Origin: Anaerolinea thermolimosa
Lineage (GTDB): Bacteria; Chloroflexota; Anaerolineae; Anaerolineales; Anaerolineaceae
Assembly: GCF_001050195.2 (NCBI RefSeq)
Contig: NZ_DF967965.1
Span: 158,498-222,497 of the forward strand
DNA: 64,000 bases
Reading direction: 5' to 3'
Part shown: positions 1-8,966 of the stretch, one piece after another
How positions within the stretch are numbered: position 1 is the first letter of the stretch
How the letters are laid out: each line of letters opens with the position of its first letter
Translations under genes and position numbers: made by a program
Notes under the pieces: model-generated
Told to the model about the DNA's origin: nothing
The model's database searches: none
The model's input: the letters and a program-made list of their open reading frames with translations, nothing else

Positions 1-423
1 CCACAGCAACGCTCAACGGGGGTGGGGGTGGTGCTCAGTGTGTTGCTTGTGGGGGGGCTGGTGCTGGCCACCTGGCTGGAATATGGTCGGCCTGGGCGGA
101 CCGGGGTGGGGCAGGTGGAGCGCGCGGCCATGATTTTACTGGAAGCCATGCAACCCGGAGATGTGGTGCTGGCGGTTGAACCAGACGATGCTCCATTATG
201 GTTTTACCTGCTGGAAAAGGGGGCAGGGCGGGAATATTTTGAACTGAAGCGCGTTCCTGAATTGCGCCAATTCTATCTGGTGCTTGATCCATCGAAAGGG
301 CAAACAGTGGAGGGCGTGCTCCGTGAGCGTGGGCTTGACCCGGCGCTGTGTCCATCTGCCAGTGTGCAGGCGTGGCGCACGGTGGGTACCCTTGAGATTA
401 AACGCTGCAGGCTGGTGCCATGA
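1..423 (+). CDS. C-terminal end of a membrane glycosyltransferase-like protein (5' partial)
   Basis: The reading frame is open to the left edge, so the gene begins outside the window. About 140 residues are visible: a hydrophobic stretch (residues 8-24) followed by a soluble tail. The tail has features common in the C-terminal periplasmic portion of GT39/ArnT-like GT-C proteins (alternating strands, PGDVVLAVEP, a QAWRTVGTLEIKRC ending). Its TGA overlaps the ATG of the next gene (ATGA at 420-423), so the two are translationally coupled, and the next gene is itself GT39-like. The role is inferred from this context; no catalytic motif lies in the visible part. Confidence 0.6.
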   Translation, partial: PQQRSTGVGVVLSVLLVGGLVLATWLEYGRPGRTGVGQVERAAMILLEAMQPGDVVLAVEPDDAPLWFYLLEKGAGREYFELKRVPELRQFYLVLDPSKGQTVEGVLRERGLDPALCPSASVQAWRTVGTLEIKRCRLVP

Positions 424-1931
424 TGAAACGCGGTTGGAGCTGGAACCGGATGCACTGGGGGCTGGTAGTGTTGTTGCTGCTGGCAGGGTTGGCGGTGCGC
501 CTGTACGATCTGGAAGACCCGCCGCTTGATTTTCATCCCACCCGGCAGCTTCATTCGCTGATCATGGCAAGGGGCATGTACTATCAACATGCGACGAATG
601 TGCCTGAATGGCAGCGAGAGCGGGCAGTGCAACAGTGGCGCGCAGAGGGGGTCATTGAACCGCCGATCCTGGAGCGGGTGGTGTCCCTTATATATCAGCT
701 GGCCGGGCGTGAAATCCCCTATGCGGCGCGGGTGGTTTCGAGCCTGTTCTGGTTAATGGGGGGGGTTGGCCTCTATGCTCTGTGCCGACAGTTCTTTTCG
801 GTGCCAGCCAGCCTGGTGGGACTTGGCTTCTTTATCGTTTTACCGTATGCCATCTTTGCCAGTCGGGCTTTCCAGCCTGATCCGTTGATGACAGCTTTGA
901 TCGTCTGGAGCTGGTGGGCGTTTGCTCGCTGGTTATCTCAACCGGGGTGGAAGCAGACATGGCTGGCCGGTTTGCTGGGTGGAGGTGCCCTGCTGGTGAA
1001 GGGAACGGCGCTGTTCTGGGTGGTGCCTCCGTTGATCGGCGGGGTTGTGGCGCGGGGAGGCATCTGCCGATCCCTGCGCGATGCCCGGTTCTGGGTGCTG
1101 GGGGGGCTGGTGCTTCTGCCCTACGGCCTGTATACCCTCTGGGGTGTATGGGGAAACGGCTTTTTGCAGGATCAGTTCAGCCTGCGCTTCTTTCCACAAT
1201 ACTGGAGCGACCCGGCTTTTTACCTGCGCTGGTTTAATTTGCTCGATGCCGCCTTTGGCCTGCCCTGGCTGGGCCTGGGATTGCTTGGGATGCTCTTTTT
1301 GCCTGGCCGCCTCTCGCGCGGGCTGGGGTGGGGCGCCTGGCTGGGCTACCTGCTGCTGGGCCTGGCGCTCTCGCACCATATCGGTACGCATGATTACTAC
1401 AGTCTGCCTCTGGTACCGCTGCTGGGATGGGGGCTGGCAGCGCTGGCGGAAATTATCCGCTCTGGCCTTGGCGAGGGAAGGTGGAAACTGTATCTGGCGG
1501 CAGGGGTATTGCTGGGCATGGCGGGAATGAGCCTCTGGCAGGCGCGCACGGTGCTCAAACGGGCCGATTACCGCAATGAACCGGCTTTTTGGGCCGAACT
1601 GGCCGATCGTATGGGGCGAGACGCCGGGGTGGTAGGTATCACTCAGGATTACGGGGCGCGCCTGGTATACTGGGGATGGATTACTCCGTCCAACTGGTTG
1701 ACGGCTGCCGAATTTGACCTTCGGCGCAGTGCGGGGCAGACCTTTGACCTGCAGGCATGGTTTACCGAGCTGACCGCCGGAAAGCAGTTTTTCCTGGTGA
1801 CCATGCCCGAAGAGCTGGACCGTCAACCTGAATTGAAAGAGCTTCTTCAACAGCATTACCCTCTCTTTGCACAGGGACCGGGCTATCTCATTTATGATCT
1901 TCGTTCCCCGAAGTCCGGTGGAGGTAAATAA
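420..1931 (+). CDS. GT39/ArnT-like polytopic membrane glycosyltransferase
   Basis: A 503-residue protein with about ten hydrophobic segments (residues 14-30, 100-125, 135-155, 185-215, 225-245, 285-345 and 355-375) and a soluble C-terminus. The first extracellular loop carries the acidic pair LEDPPLDFHPTRQ, in the position where GT-C enzymes use acidic residues to bind polyprenyl-phosphate-linked sugars. The family transfers a sugar from a lipid-phosphate donor to an acceptor outside the cytoplasmic membrane. The gene overlaps its upstream neighbour by 4 bases and the downstream DUF6056-like gene by 1 base, so three membrane genes and a GT2 form one operon. Donor and acceptor cannot be read from sequence. 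Confidence 0.75.
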   Translation: MMKRGWSWNRMHWGLVVLLLLAGLAVRLYDLEDPPLDFHPTRQLHSLIMARGMYYQHATNVPEWQRERAVQQWRAEGVIEPPILERVVSLIYQLAGREIPYAARVVSSLFWLMGGVGLYALCRQFFSVPASLVGLGFFIVLPYAIFASRAFQPDPLMTALIVWSWWAFARWLSQPGWKQTWLAGLLGGGALLVKGTALFWVVPPLIGGVVARGGICRSLRDARFWVLGGLVLLPYGLYTLWGVWGNGFLQDQFSLRFFPQYWSDPAFYLRWFNLLDAAFGLPWLGLGLLGMLFLPGRLSRGLGWGAWLGYLLLGLALSHHIGTHDYYSLPLVPLLGWGLAALAEIIRSGLGEGRWKLYLAAGVLLGMAGMSLWQARTVLKRADYRNEPAFWAELADRMGRDAGVVGITQDYGARLVYWGWITPSNWLTAAEFDLRRSAGQTFDLQAWFTELTAGKQFFLVTMPEELDRQPELKELLQQHYPLFAQGPGYLIYDLRSPKSGGGK

Positions 1932-3361
1932 TGGCATTCTCTTCCCGAAAGTCCATGTCGGTAGATCTGGCGGCGGCGATGATGGGAGTGCTGGTGTTTG
2001 CCGCGGGAATCGCCTGGTTTGCTTATACAGGGACGTTTGCGCGCTACTGGGCGGATGATTACTGTTACAGCGCTGTGGCCCAGGATCATGGATTGCTGGG
2101 AAGTGTCTGGTTCTGGTATCTGGGATCGGGCAACCGATTTTCGACCATCACGCTGGTGGCGCTCAGTGAATGGTTGGGCAGCCGCGCGATTACGTTTATC
2201 CCGGCACTGGTTCTGGGGGTCTGGGTGGTGGGCTGGTGGTATTTTCTTTCGGGCCTGCTTCGCCATGCAGGCTGGGTGGGTCGGAAGCGCTGGTGGATGT
2301 TGATTGGTCTGCTGGAGGTGTATTTTTCTGCACTTCTGGCCCCTGACCGTTTGCAATCGCTCTACTGGCGGATGGGTACGCTCCATTACACCTTTCCACT
2401 GGGGTTGCTGCTCATCCATTTGGGGCTGATGCTTCGCCGGATAGAGCGCCCGCTGCCCCCCTGGTTTTTTCTGGGAAGCGGCTTCCTGGCATTTTATGCA
2501 GCAGGTTTTTCAGAGACGTTTGCTGCCCTGCAAACGGGCTTGCTTGGGTTGGGGCTGATCTGGGGCTGGCTGGAAGGCCGAAAGAGGCCTACCCTGCACC
2601 TGGCTCGCCTGATGGTAGCCGCCTGGATAGGATCGGTGCTGGCGATGGTGGTCATGTTCCTTTCTCCCTCCAACGTCTGGAGGCAGGCTGAGATGCCCCC
2701 ACCGGCCAGCCTGTGGGATCTGGCGGTGTATACGGTACGCTACACGCTGGATTTTATGCGTTACTCGGTTCGCGGGCAACCTTTGCCTTTGCTGGTATTC
2801 GGAATGATGATGGGCATCATTGGCTTTCTGATGGCCAGTGAATGGAAACCCTCGATTTCTGCCAGAAAGGCTTTGCTGGGCAGCGGGCTTTCACTGGTGA
2901 TCGGGTTGATTCTTCTTCTTTGCTGTGTGGCCCCCAGCGTGTATGCGGGTCTGCTCTATCCGGCTGGCCGGGCGCTCATGCCTGCCCGTTTTGTCTTTCT
3001 GGCCGGGGTGAGCGGCGCCATGATGGGGTTAGGGCTGGCTGTCTGGACTCTGGTACAGAAACCATCGTGGGGCTGGGTGCGGGGTGTGGCCGTGCTTTTT
3101 CTGCTGGCGGGATGTCTGTATCCGTTCAAAGCGTTGCCGGTGTTGCAACAGGAGACTTCGAGAATGGCCCTGAAAGCCGGGCTCTGGGATCAACGGGATG
3201 CTGAGATTCGGGCGGCGCGGGCTGCAGGAGATATGGAGGTGGTAGTGCGAGAGACGGATGTGGTGCAAAGCCTGCAGGAACTCGGCCCTGACCCGGAATT
3301 CTGGGTCAACCGCTGCGCTGCGTTGTATTATGATATAGATTCCATTACGGCGGTACGGTAG
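1931..3361 (+). CDS. DUF6056-like polytopic membrane protein
   Basis: A 476-residue protein with about 11 predicted membrane helices. After the first helix it carries FARYWADDYCYSAVAQ, followed by a GNRFS segment; this DDYCY and GR/NRFS arrangement is typical of DUF6056 proteins, which resemble GT-C glycosyltransferases. The first TM is residues 10-32. The DD pair in the first periplasmic loop is the likely functional site by analogy with GT-C enzymes. The ATG overlaps the preceding stop (TAATG), and a GT2 follows 7 bases downstream, so it probably acts in building a surface glycan. The function is inferred from fold and neighbours. Confidence 0.65.
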   Translation: MAFSSRKSMSVDLAAAMMGVLVFAAGIAWFAYTGTFARYWADDYCYSAVAQDHGLLGSVWFWYLGSGNRFSTITLVALSEWLGSRAITFIPALVLGVWVVGWWYFLSGLLRHAGWVGRKRWWMLIGLLEVYFSALLAPDRLQSLYWRMGTLHYTFPLGLLLIHLGLMLRRIERPLPPWFFLGSGFLAFYAAGFSETFAALQTGLLGLGLIWGWLEGRKRPTLHLARLMVAAWIGSVLAMVVMFLSPSNVWRQAEMPPPASLWDLAVYTVRYTLDFMRYSVRGQPLPLLVFGMMMGIIGFLMASEWKPSISARKALLGSGLSLVIGLILLLCCVAPSVYAGLLYPAGRALMPARFVFLAGVSGAMMGLGLAVWTLVQKPSWGWVRGVAVLFLLAGCLYPFKALPVLQQETSRMALKAGLWDQRDAEIRAARAAGDMEVVVRETDVVQSLQELGPDPEFWVNRCAALYYDIDSITAVR

Positions 3362-3368
3362 GGACGAG

Positions 3369-4136
3369 ATGCTGGTAACCATTGTGACCCCTTCTTTCAA
3401 CCAGGCGCGATTTTTAGAAGCGACCATGCGCTCGGTGCTGGAACAGGACTACCCTCAGATTGAATATATGGTGGTCGACGGTGGTTCGACGGATGGATCG
3501 GTGGAGGTCATTCAGAAATATGCCCACCGGTTGGCCTGGTGGGTCTCGGAGCCAGATCGTGGTCAGACGGATGCCATCAATAAGGGGTTTGCCCGGGCCC
3601 GGGGTGAGGTGCTGGCCTGGCTCAATTCGGATGACACCTATGAACCTGGCGCGGTACGGCGGGCAGTGGAGGCCCTGCAGGCCCATCCTCAGGCGGTGAT
3701 GGTTTATGGAGAGGCCAATTATATTGATGAGGCTGGCCGGGTCATCGGTCGTTTCCCGGCGGCACAGACCGATTATCGTCGTTTGCGCCGCGGGTACGTG
3801 CATATTCCTCAGCAGGCGGCCTTCTGGCGCGCGGAAGCCTGGCGTGCGGTTGGGCCGCTAGACCCCACCTTTTATTTTGCGATGGATTATGATCTGTGGG
3901 TGCGGTTATCCATGCTGGGGGCGCTGGTTTTCGTTCCGGGGCAGGTATGGGCGAACTTCCGCCTGCACCGCGATGCCAAAACGATCGCAGCGGATGATCG
4001 TTGCTGGCCGGAAATGTTGCGTGTGCATCGCCGCCTGGGCGGGGGTGGGCTGGCGCCCATTGTGTTGAAGTATTATTTGCGCCGGCTGGTTGCGCCCTAT
4101 ATCCGATGGAAGCGGAGCCGGCTCTTTGAGCGCTGA
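3369..4136 (+). CDS. family 2 glycosyltransferase
   Basis: A 255-residue cytoplasmic GT-A-fold enzyme. The N-terminus is MLVTIVTPSFNQARFLEATM, then VVDGGSTDGS (nucleotide binding, residues 35-44), SEPDRGQTDAINKGF, and the DxD-like LNSDDTYEPGA at about residue 90. A later QQAAFWRAEAW block is typical of the acceptor half of bacterial GT2 proteins that start with TPSFNQ. It transfers a nucleotide-activated sugar to a glycan acceptor; the sugar is not predictable. It is the last gene of the glycosyltransferase operon, starting 7 bases after the DUF6056 gene with a purine-rich GGGACGAG ribosome binding site. Confidence 0.85.
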   Translation: MLVTIVTPSFNQARFLEATMRSVLEQDYPQIEYMVVDGGSTDGSVEVIQKYAHRLAWWVSEPDRGQTDAINKGFARARGEVLAWLNSDDTYEPGAVRRAVEALQAHPQAVMVYGEANYIDEAGRVIGRFPAAQTDYRRLRRGYVHIPQQAAFWRAEAWRAVGPLDPTFYFAMDYDLWVRLSMLGALVFVPGQVWANFRLHRDAKTIAADDRCWPEMLRVHRRLGGGGLAPIVLKYYLRRLVAPYIRWKRSRLFER

Positions 4137-4169
4137 TGGGATGGGTTTGCCGTAGGATGTCCCCTGGAC

Positions 4170-4634
4170 ATGACCGCATGCAACATTTGCTCCCGTAGAT
4201 TCGTATACCAGGATAGGATGAAAGAGGCCTGGAGAAAGGAAAAATCGAGAGTGACCCGTTCTTCGCGTCAGATCACGTCGCCGGGATTCTTTCAGGGGCT
4301 GGGAAACCGCCTGCGCCTGATCGCCCGGCTCATGGCAGACCGGCGAGTCAGCCCGCTGTTGAAATTAATTCCGGTGGCTTCGCTGGTGTATCTGGTCGTT
4401 CCGACCGACCTTTTACCGATTATCCCCCTGGACGATGCGGCGGTTCTCTGGCTGGGTTCGTATCTTTTCGTGGAATTGTGTCCGCAGGAAGTGGTGAAAG
4501 AACACTGGGATAAGATCCTGGCCGCGAGTAATGTGTTGGATCCATCCTCTGAAGCGCCTGAGACCCCACCCGCCAGCCCGGAAATCATCGATGCAGAGTT
4601 TACCGAGATCGATTCGCCGCATTCGTCCGAATGA
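4170..4634 (+). CDS. YkvA/DUF1232-family small membrane protein
   Basis: A 154-residue reading frame whose core (about residues 50-105) is the DUF1232 pattern: KLIPVASLVYLVVPTDLLPI, then IPLDDAAVLWLGSYLFVELC, two short hydrophobic segments around a D-L-(L/I)-P turn. The N-terminus is basic and the C-terminus acidic and Pro-rich. The true start is uncertain. ATG at 4170 has no good ribosome binding site, ATG 4218 follows AGGATAGG, and GTG 4251 follows GAAAGGAAA; either internal start keeps the domain whole. The function of the family is unknown. It stands alone between the GT operon and the sugar dehydrogenase gene. Confidence 0.7.
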   Translation: MTACNICSRRFVYQDRMKEAWRKEKSRVTRSSRQITSPGFFQGLGNRLRLIARLMADRRVSPLLKLIPVASLVYLVVPTDLLPIIPLDDAAVLWLGSYLFVELCPQEVVKEHWDKILAASNVLDPSSEAPETPPASPEIIDAEFTEIDSPHSSE

Positions 4635-4728
4635 TGCTCCATTCTTTTGACAAAACTCCGCTTATACGGTAAAACAGACCGGAAAAGTACTGTTTTTAAC
4701 CGTGAGTGTTTTCTCTGGAGTAAAGCGA

Positions 4729-6066
4729 ATGCAATGGAAAATCATGCGATGGTTCCCGGTTTGGCTGGCTGGAGTGATGCTCTTCGTGGCGGCATGTTCG
4801 CCACAGCTGAAGCCGCCTGCCGACGGCGGTGTTCCTGCTTCCACATCCGGCACGGCTTATCCGGCTGCGAGCGTGCCCGGTTCGACGGCTTACCCCGTGG
4901 CCAGTGAGGCTTTTCCCACCGCCACACAAGGGCTTCCCACTGCCACACAATCTCCCACTGCCTCACCACTTGCGCCTGTGTCAGAAAATGTGACTGCCTT
5001 CCCTGATCCCCGTGCGTTCACCTGGCAGACAGTGGCTTCGGGCCTGGAGCGCCCAACCGACCTGGCGGGCGCCGGAGAAGGACGGTTACTCGTTCTGGAA
5101 CAACCCGGACGGGTGCGTTTAATCGTAAATGGGGGATTACAGGCAGCCCCCTTCCTGGATATTACCGACCGGGTGGGGTCTCAGGGAAATGAGCAGGGAT
5201 TGCTCGGAATTGCGCTGCACCCCCAATTTGCAGAAAATGGCTTTTTCTACCTGGACTATACCAATCGGGCCGGAGCAACGGTGATCTCACGCTTTCAGAC
5301 TCTGGCGGATGGTACCCGCGCCGACCCGGCCAGCGAGAAAATTCTGCTCACCATTGATCAGCCTTACGCCAACCACAATGGAGGGTCGCTGGCGTTTGGG
5401 CCAGATGGTATGCTCTACATTGGCACAGGAGACGGCGGTTCGGCCGGAGACCCACAGGGTAACGGACAGAAGTTGACCACCCTGCTGGGGAAGCTGTTGC
5501 GCATCGATGTGAATGGAGGCGACCCCTACGCCATTCCAGCCGATAACCCCTTTGCGGATGGGCAGCAGGGAAGGAAGGAGATTTGGGCGTACGGGTTGAG
5601 AAATCCGTGGCGTTTCTCCTTCGATCGGCTGACGGGTGATTTATGGATTGCGGATGTGGGGCAGAACGCCTGGGAGGAGATCAATTTTCAGTCAGCCGGA
5701 GCGCCCGGCGGGGTGAATTACGGCTGGAATTTCCGTGAAGGGGCGCATCCATACCGCGGCGAGCCTCCCGCGGGGTTATCCTTGACCGACCCGGTGGCAG
5801 AGTATCCTCACCCGGAAGGTTGCTCGGTGACGGGTGGTTTTGTCTACCGGGGAGAGAAGCTCCCTGAGTTCTTCGGCATTTATCTGTACGGTGATTACTG
5901 CAATGGACGGGTATGGGGGTTGTTACGCCAGCCGGATGGCAGCTGGCAGAGTCAACTGCTCTTTGAGACGGGCACGTATTTGAGTTCCTTTGGAGAAGAT
6001 GTTTCGGGAGAACTGTATCTGCTTGATCAGCGCAGCGGGTCGGTATTGACGCTGACGAGAAAATAG
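4729..6066 (+). CDS. PQQ-dependent aldose sugar dehydrogenase-like lipoprotein
   Basis: A 445-residue secreted beta-propeller of the soluble glucose/sorbosone dehydrogenase family (YliI/Asd-like), which oxidises aldose sugars with PQQ outside the membrane. The signal peptide ends in a lipobox (LFVAAC), so it should be a lipoprotein. A Ser/Thr/Pro/Ala linker with imperfect repeats (AYPAAS, AYPVAS, FPTATQ, LPTATQ) spans residues 25-75. Family motifs follow: ERPTDLAGAGEGRLLVLEQ, QGLLGIALHP, NHNGGSLAFGPDGMLYIGTG, ENPW-like LRNPWRFSFD and DVGQNAWEEIN. Start chosen at ATG 4729 because GGAG lies 8 bases upstream and the signal peptide then starts correctly; an upstream in-frame GTG at 4702 lacks such a site. 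Confidence 0.85.
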   Translation: MQWKIMRWFPVWLAGVMLFVAACSPQLKPPADGGVPASTSGTAYPAASVPGSTAYPVASEAFPTATQGLPTATQSPTASPLAPVSENVTAFPDPRAFTWQTVASGLERPTDLAGAGEGRLLVLEQPGRVRLIVNGGLQAAPFLDITDRVGSQGNEQGLLGIALHPQFAENGFFYLDYTNRAGATVISRFQTLADGTRADPASEKILLTIDQPYANHNGGSLAFGPDGMLYIGTGDGGSAGDPQGNGQKLTTLLGKLLRIDVNGGDPYAIPADNPFADGQQGRKEIWAYGLRNPWRFSFDRLTGDLWIADVGQNAWEEINFQSAGAPGGVNYGWNFREGAHPYRGEPPAGLSLTDPVAEYPHPEGCSVTGGFVYRGEKLPEFFGIYLYGDYCNGRVWGLLRQPDGSWQSQLLFETGTYLSSFGEDVSGELYLLDQRSGSVLTLTRK

Positions 6067-6127
6067 ATGATTTTTGTCGTGAATGTCCGTGACCTTCGGG
6101 TCTGGTGTTTCAGAGCTGGTTTGGAGA

Positions 6128-6133
6128 TATAAT
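6128..6133 (+). promoter_or_regulatory. -10 box of the small-protein gene
   Basis: A perfect TATAAT lies 40 bases before the ATG at 6173. No convincing -35 hexamer is seen at 16-18 bases spacing (TGTTTC region), so only the -10 element is proposed. Confidence 0.45.
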
Positions 6134-6172
6134 ACGGTTACAGGGTGTTTCCTGAAATGTGGAGGTTGAAGG

Positions 6173-6406
6173 ATGGCGAAGCGAGTCTGGCAGGAGATTA
6201 AGGTGTTGCATTGCGCCCATGCGGGCGGTGAGGTTGCGCTTGAAGCTGAGGTGCTGTATCCGGACGAGCATCTTCCCGATACACCACCGCGCGTGGTGGC
6301 ACACCGTTGTTCGCGCGGGTTGGAATGTGGCCTGATGAAAGAGGCTTCGTGCGTATGGGCGGGAACAAACCCGAACTACGACCCGTTTGCAGAGAAACCA
6401 GCCTAG
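6173..6406 (+). CDS. small conserved-type cysteine-containing protein, function unknown
   Basis: A 77-residue protein preceded by GGAGG with a 9-base spacing. It contains five cysteines or histidines in possible metal-binding spacing (LHCAHAGG, then VVAHRCSRGLECGLMKEASC) and no signal or membrane segment. It sits alone between its own -10 box (TATAAT at 6128-6133) and a strong hairpin terminator at 6433-6458, so it is a monocistronic unit. I recognise no named family. Zinc or iron-sulfur binding is an inference from the C-x5-C-x7-C pattern only. Confidence 0.65.
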   Translation: MAKRVWQEIKVLHCAHAGGEVALEAEVLYPDEHLPDTPPRVVAHRCSRGLECGLMKEASCVWAGTNPNYDPFAEKPA

Positions 6407-6432
6407 AATGGGTTTTTAGAAGATAAAAGGAG

Positions 6433-6458
6433 CCCCCGCCAGCTTGAGCCAGCGGGGG
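6433..6458. terminator. bidirectional hairpin terminator
   Basis: Arms CCCCCGC and GCGGGGG enclose a 12-base loop, followed on the plus strand by TTCTTT and on the minus strand by CTCCTTTTATC. It lies between two convergent genes (ends 6406 and 6481) and can serve both. Confidence 0.75.
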
Positions 6459-6480
6459 TTCTTTGATCCAGAGAAGCTTT

Positions 6481-7665
6481 TCAGGCGATGACCCCCAGTT
6501 TACGCCCAACCCGGGCGAATACCTCTAACCCCCGGTCAAGGTCGTCATGGCTGTGAGCGGCTGAGATCATAACCCGAATGCGCGCCTTGCCGCGTGGTAC
6601 CGTCGGAAAGCCGATAGCCATGGCAAACACGCCTTCTTCGAATAATTCACGGCTGAACTGCTGGGCCAGGGGAGCTTCACCGAGCATGATGGGGGTGATG
6701 GGGGTGACGCTGACCCCGGTATCAAATCCGAGGGATTTCATTTCTTTCTTGAAGTATTCTGCGTTGGCCCAGAGTTGATCCACCAGCCGGGTTGATTCTT
6801 CGAGCAGGTCGATGGCGGCCAGGCAGGCGGCAGTATCGGCGGCGGTGACGGCAGAGGAGAACAGGAAAGGCCGTCCGCGCTGGCGAAGCCATTCCACCAC
6901 CGGCGCGCTACCGGCCACAGCTCCGCCGACGACGCCAAAGGCTTTGGAGAAGGTACCCACTTCCACATCCACCTTCCCGTGCAGGTGGAAATGATCCACA
7001 ATGCCGCGTCCCCCGTGCCCCAGCACCCCCTCGCCATGGGCGTCATCGACCATAAGCATGACGCCGTAAGCGGAGGTGATGTCGTAGATGCGGTCGAGGG
7101 GGGCTATATCTCCGTCCATGCTGAAAACCCCATCGGTGATCGCCAGGGCACGCCGGTAAGTGCCCTCGTTCTCGCGGATACGTGCTTCCAGGTCGGCGAG
7201 ATCGCAATGGGCATAACGGACAATGCGCGCCCCTGAAAGACGGCATCCATCGATGATGCTGGCGTGGTTAAGTTCATCGGAGAAAATAACATCTTCCTTG
7301 CCGACCAGCGCGCTAATGGCCGCCAGGTTGGCGGTGAAACCGGATTGAAAAGTAATGGCGGCTTCGACCCCTTTGAAGGCGGCCAGCCGCTGTTCTAACT
7401 CCAGATGCAGATCGAGTGTTCCGGCGATGGTGCGCACTGCCGCCGGCCCACACCCGTATTTTTCGAGAGCTTCGCGGGCTCTGGCCACCAGCCCCGGGTG
7501 GTTGGCCATGCCGAGGTAGTTGTTGGAGCAGAAGTTGAGCACTCGCTTTCCGTCTACCGTCAGCCAGGCCCCCTGGGGTGAGCTGATGGTGCGAATGCGG
7601 TTATAAAGCCCGGCTTCTTTGAGGGCGTCAATCTCCTGGGTAATCCATGCGAGTCGATCGGTCAT
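6481..7665 (-). CDS. kbl: glycine C-acetyltransferase / 2-amino-3-ketobutyrate CoA ligase (AOS family)
   Basis: A roughly 394-residue PLP enzyme of the alpha-oxoamine synthase family. It shows [13 protein letters not shown] near the N-terminus, [44 protein letters not shown] and the PLP lysine motif [12 protein letters not shown]. The DAHGEGVLG form and the overall length match Kbl better than BioF. Kbl condenses glycine with acetyl-CoA, or cleaves 2-amino-3-oxobutyrate in threonine breakdown. The usual partner threonine dehydrogenase is not adjacent; a zinc alcohol dehydrogenase lies far away at 45976. GGAGGA precedes ATG 7665 by 5 bases; upstream in-frame ATGs at 7668 and 7677 are less well placed. 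Confidence 0.85.
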   Translation of the reverse strand: MTDRLAWITQEIDALKEAGLYNRIRTISSPQGAWLTVDGKRVLNFCSNNYLGMANHPGLVARAREALEKYGCGPAAVRTIAGTLDLHLELEQRLAAFKGVEAAITFQSGFTANLAAISALVGKEDVIFSDELNHASIIDGCRLSGARIVRYAHCDLADLEARIRENEGTYRRALAITDGVFSMDGDIAPLDRIYDITSAYGVMLMVDDAHGEGVLGHGGRGIVDHFHLHGKVDVEVGTFSKAFGVVGGAVAGSAPVVEWLRQRGRPFLFSSAVTAADTAACLAAIDLLEESTRLVDQLWANAEYFKKEMKSLGFDTGVSVTPITPIMLGEAPLAQQFSRELFEEGVFAMAIGFPTVPRGKARIRVMISAAHSHDDLDRGLEVFARVGRKLGVIA

Positions 7666-7710
7666 CATTTCCTCCATTAGGTTGAGTCTGACAGATGCAT
7701 ACGGATTATT

Positions 7711-7784
7711 TCACAGAAACTGGATTTTTACATCGGTCAAAAAGCCGCTTTCCTGCAGGGCATTCCTCACCTGCTATTTCCTGT
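7711..7784 (-). pseudogene. displaced 3' end of the helicase-domain gene
   Basis: Read on the minus strand, this segment encodes QVRNALQESGFLTDVKIQFL followed by TGA. That matches the C-terminal QVRNALQESGFLTD of the protein encoded at 9003-10673, then diverges. The codons for the shared L and T differ between the two copies (TTG/CTA, ACC/ACT), so the copies are related but diverged alleles and not a fresh duplication. It is most simply the original 3' end, cut off when the ATPase gene 7812-8942 was inserted. Confidence 0.65.
7741..7773. repeat. right copy of a 33-bp direct repeat flanking the ATPase insertion
   Basis: These 33 bases are identical to 9051-9083 in the same orientation. The repeat begins AAAGCCGCTTTCC and ends CCTCACCTG. 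The pair brackets the ATPase gene and lies in the coding 3' end of the helicase-domain gene. Confidence 0.85.
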
Positions 7785-7811
7785 ATTCATGGTCTCTCTG
7801 ATGAACAGGGC

Positions 7812-8942
7812 TCAGGGGAGGATGAAATCAAGGTAGTTCTCGCGTGTGATGCCCTGAAATTCTGCTTCCGGATAAGCCTTTCGCCAGACTTCGGGGGGGG
7901 TGATAGGTTTTTTGAACACCCACTTAAATTCATATCCGAAGAGTCTACCATCGCGTTCCTCGATGAGGTCAATTTCTTGCTGGTTGTATGTACGCCAGAA
8001 GAACAGATTGGCATGGATGGAGTGGTAGGTGAGGTATTTTAATCGTTCCATGAAGATAAAGTTTTCCCAGAGCAGGCCAACATCGTTCCGCTGGTCCAAT
8101 CCATTAAATTGTGCGATGAGGGCATTTCGAATTCCGTTGTCTACAAAGTAAAACTTCGATTTACGGGTTATTTCCTGCCTGAGATTTCGGCTAAAGCCCG
8201 GAAGCCGGATGATCACAAATACTTTTTCAAGTAAATCCAGGTAGCGTTGAACAGTTTTCACGTCTACACCCGTCTGGGTTGCCAGTTCGGTCATGGATAC
8301 TTCACTCCCTACCTGGAACGCGAGCAGTTTGAGCAGGTTCAATAAAGTGCGCGAACTTTTAATCCGATCAAATGCCAGAATGTCTTTGAGCAGATAGGAA
8401 TTGGTAATTTCCATGAGGATGTCAATACGTTCCTGGCGCCGAGTGGTTAACCACACCTCAGGATAACATCCAAAAATTAAAAAATCGGAGAGATTTTCGC
8501 GTAATTCAAAGCGATTATATGCAGAGAGGAATTCTTCCTGAGAAAGGGGATAAAGAAGTAAAGTTCTTTTTCGTCCGGTGAGGGGTTCGCCAATTTGCCC
8601 CGATAGCTCAAAGGAAGAAGAGCCTGTGGCAATGACCTGGATCCCGGGCACCTGGTCTACAATAATTTTGAGAGCCTTACCAATTTGCGGAATACTTTGA
8701 GCTTCATCGATGGCGAGTAGTTCGTATCCTTCGACGTAAGCCAGAATTTCGCGAAAATCCAGAGATCCGAGAACTTGCTGGGTTCTCAGGTTGTCACCGG
8801 AGTCCAGTTTATATTTCAGCCTGATATTCTGGAGGGTTTTCTGTAACAGAGTGGTTTTCCCAACTCTACGGGGGCCATAAAGCACCAGTACTTTACCGGG
8901 CCGAAGATGTGCTTCCAATGGTTCATAAACGCGGGTGAACAT
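7812..8942 (-). CDS. AAA ATPase with DUF4143 C-terminal domain
   Basis: A 376-residue protein of the widespread AAA/DUF4143 family. Walker A is VLYGPRRVGKTTLLQ (residues 20-34), Walker B-like LLAIDEAQSIPQ, and a sensor motif VIATGSSSFELS precedes the DUF4143 C-terminal half. That half contains a winged-helix-like stretch (MTELATQTGVDVKTVQRYLDLLEK) and the nuclease-like ending FWRTYNQQEIDLIEERDGRLFGYEFKW. The biochemical role is not settled; these genes are often mobile. Base composition is visibly more A/T-rich than its neighbours. It is flanked by 33-bp direct repeats and lies inside the 3' end of another gene, in the same orientation, so it looks acquired. Confidence 0.85.
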   Translation of the reverse strand: MFTRVYEPLEAHLRPGKVLVLYGPRRVGKTTLLQKTLQNIRLKYKLDSGDNLRTQQVLGSLDFREILAYVEGYELLAIDEAQSIPQIGKALKIIVDQVPGIQVIATGSSSFELSGQIGEPLTGRKRTLLLYPLSQEEFLSAYNRFELRENLSDFLIFGCYPEVWLTTRRQERIDILMEITNSYLLKDILAFDRIKSSRTLLNLLKLLAFQVGSEVSMTELATQTGVDVKTVQRYLDLLEKVFVIIRLPGFSRNLRQEITRKSKFYFVDNGIRNALIAQFNGLDQRNDVGLLWENFIFMERLKYLTYHSIHANLFFWRTYNQQEIDLIEERDGRLFGYEFKWVFKKPITPPEVWRKAYPEAEFQGITRENYLDFILP

Positions 8943-8966
8943 GATTCTATGATATACCAGATCTTT

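Noticed and set aside
933-1937. A 334-codon open frame on the minus strand
   Set aside because: Antisense to the GT39-like membrane protein; its composition (Gln/Arg/His-rich) is typical of a shadow frame.
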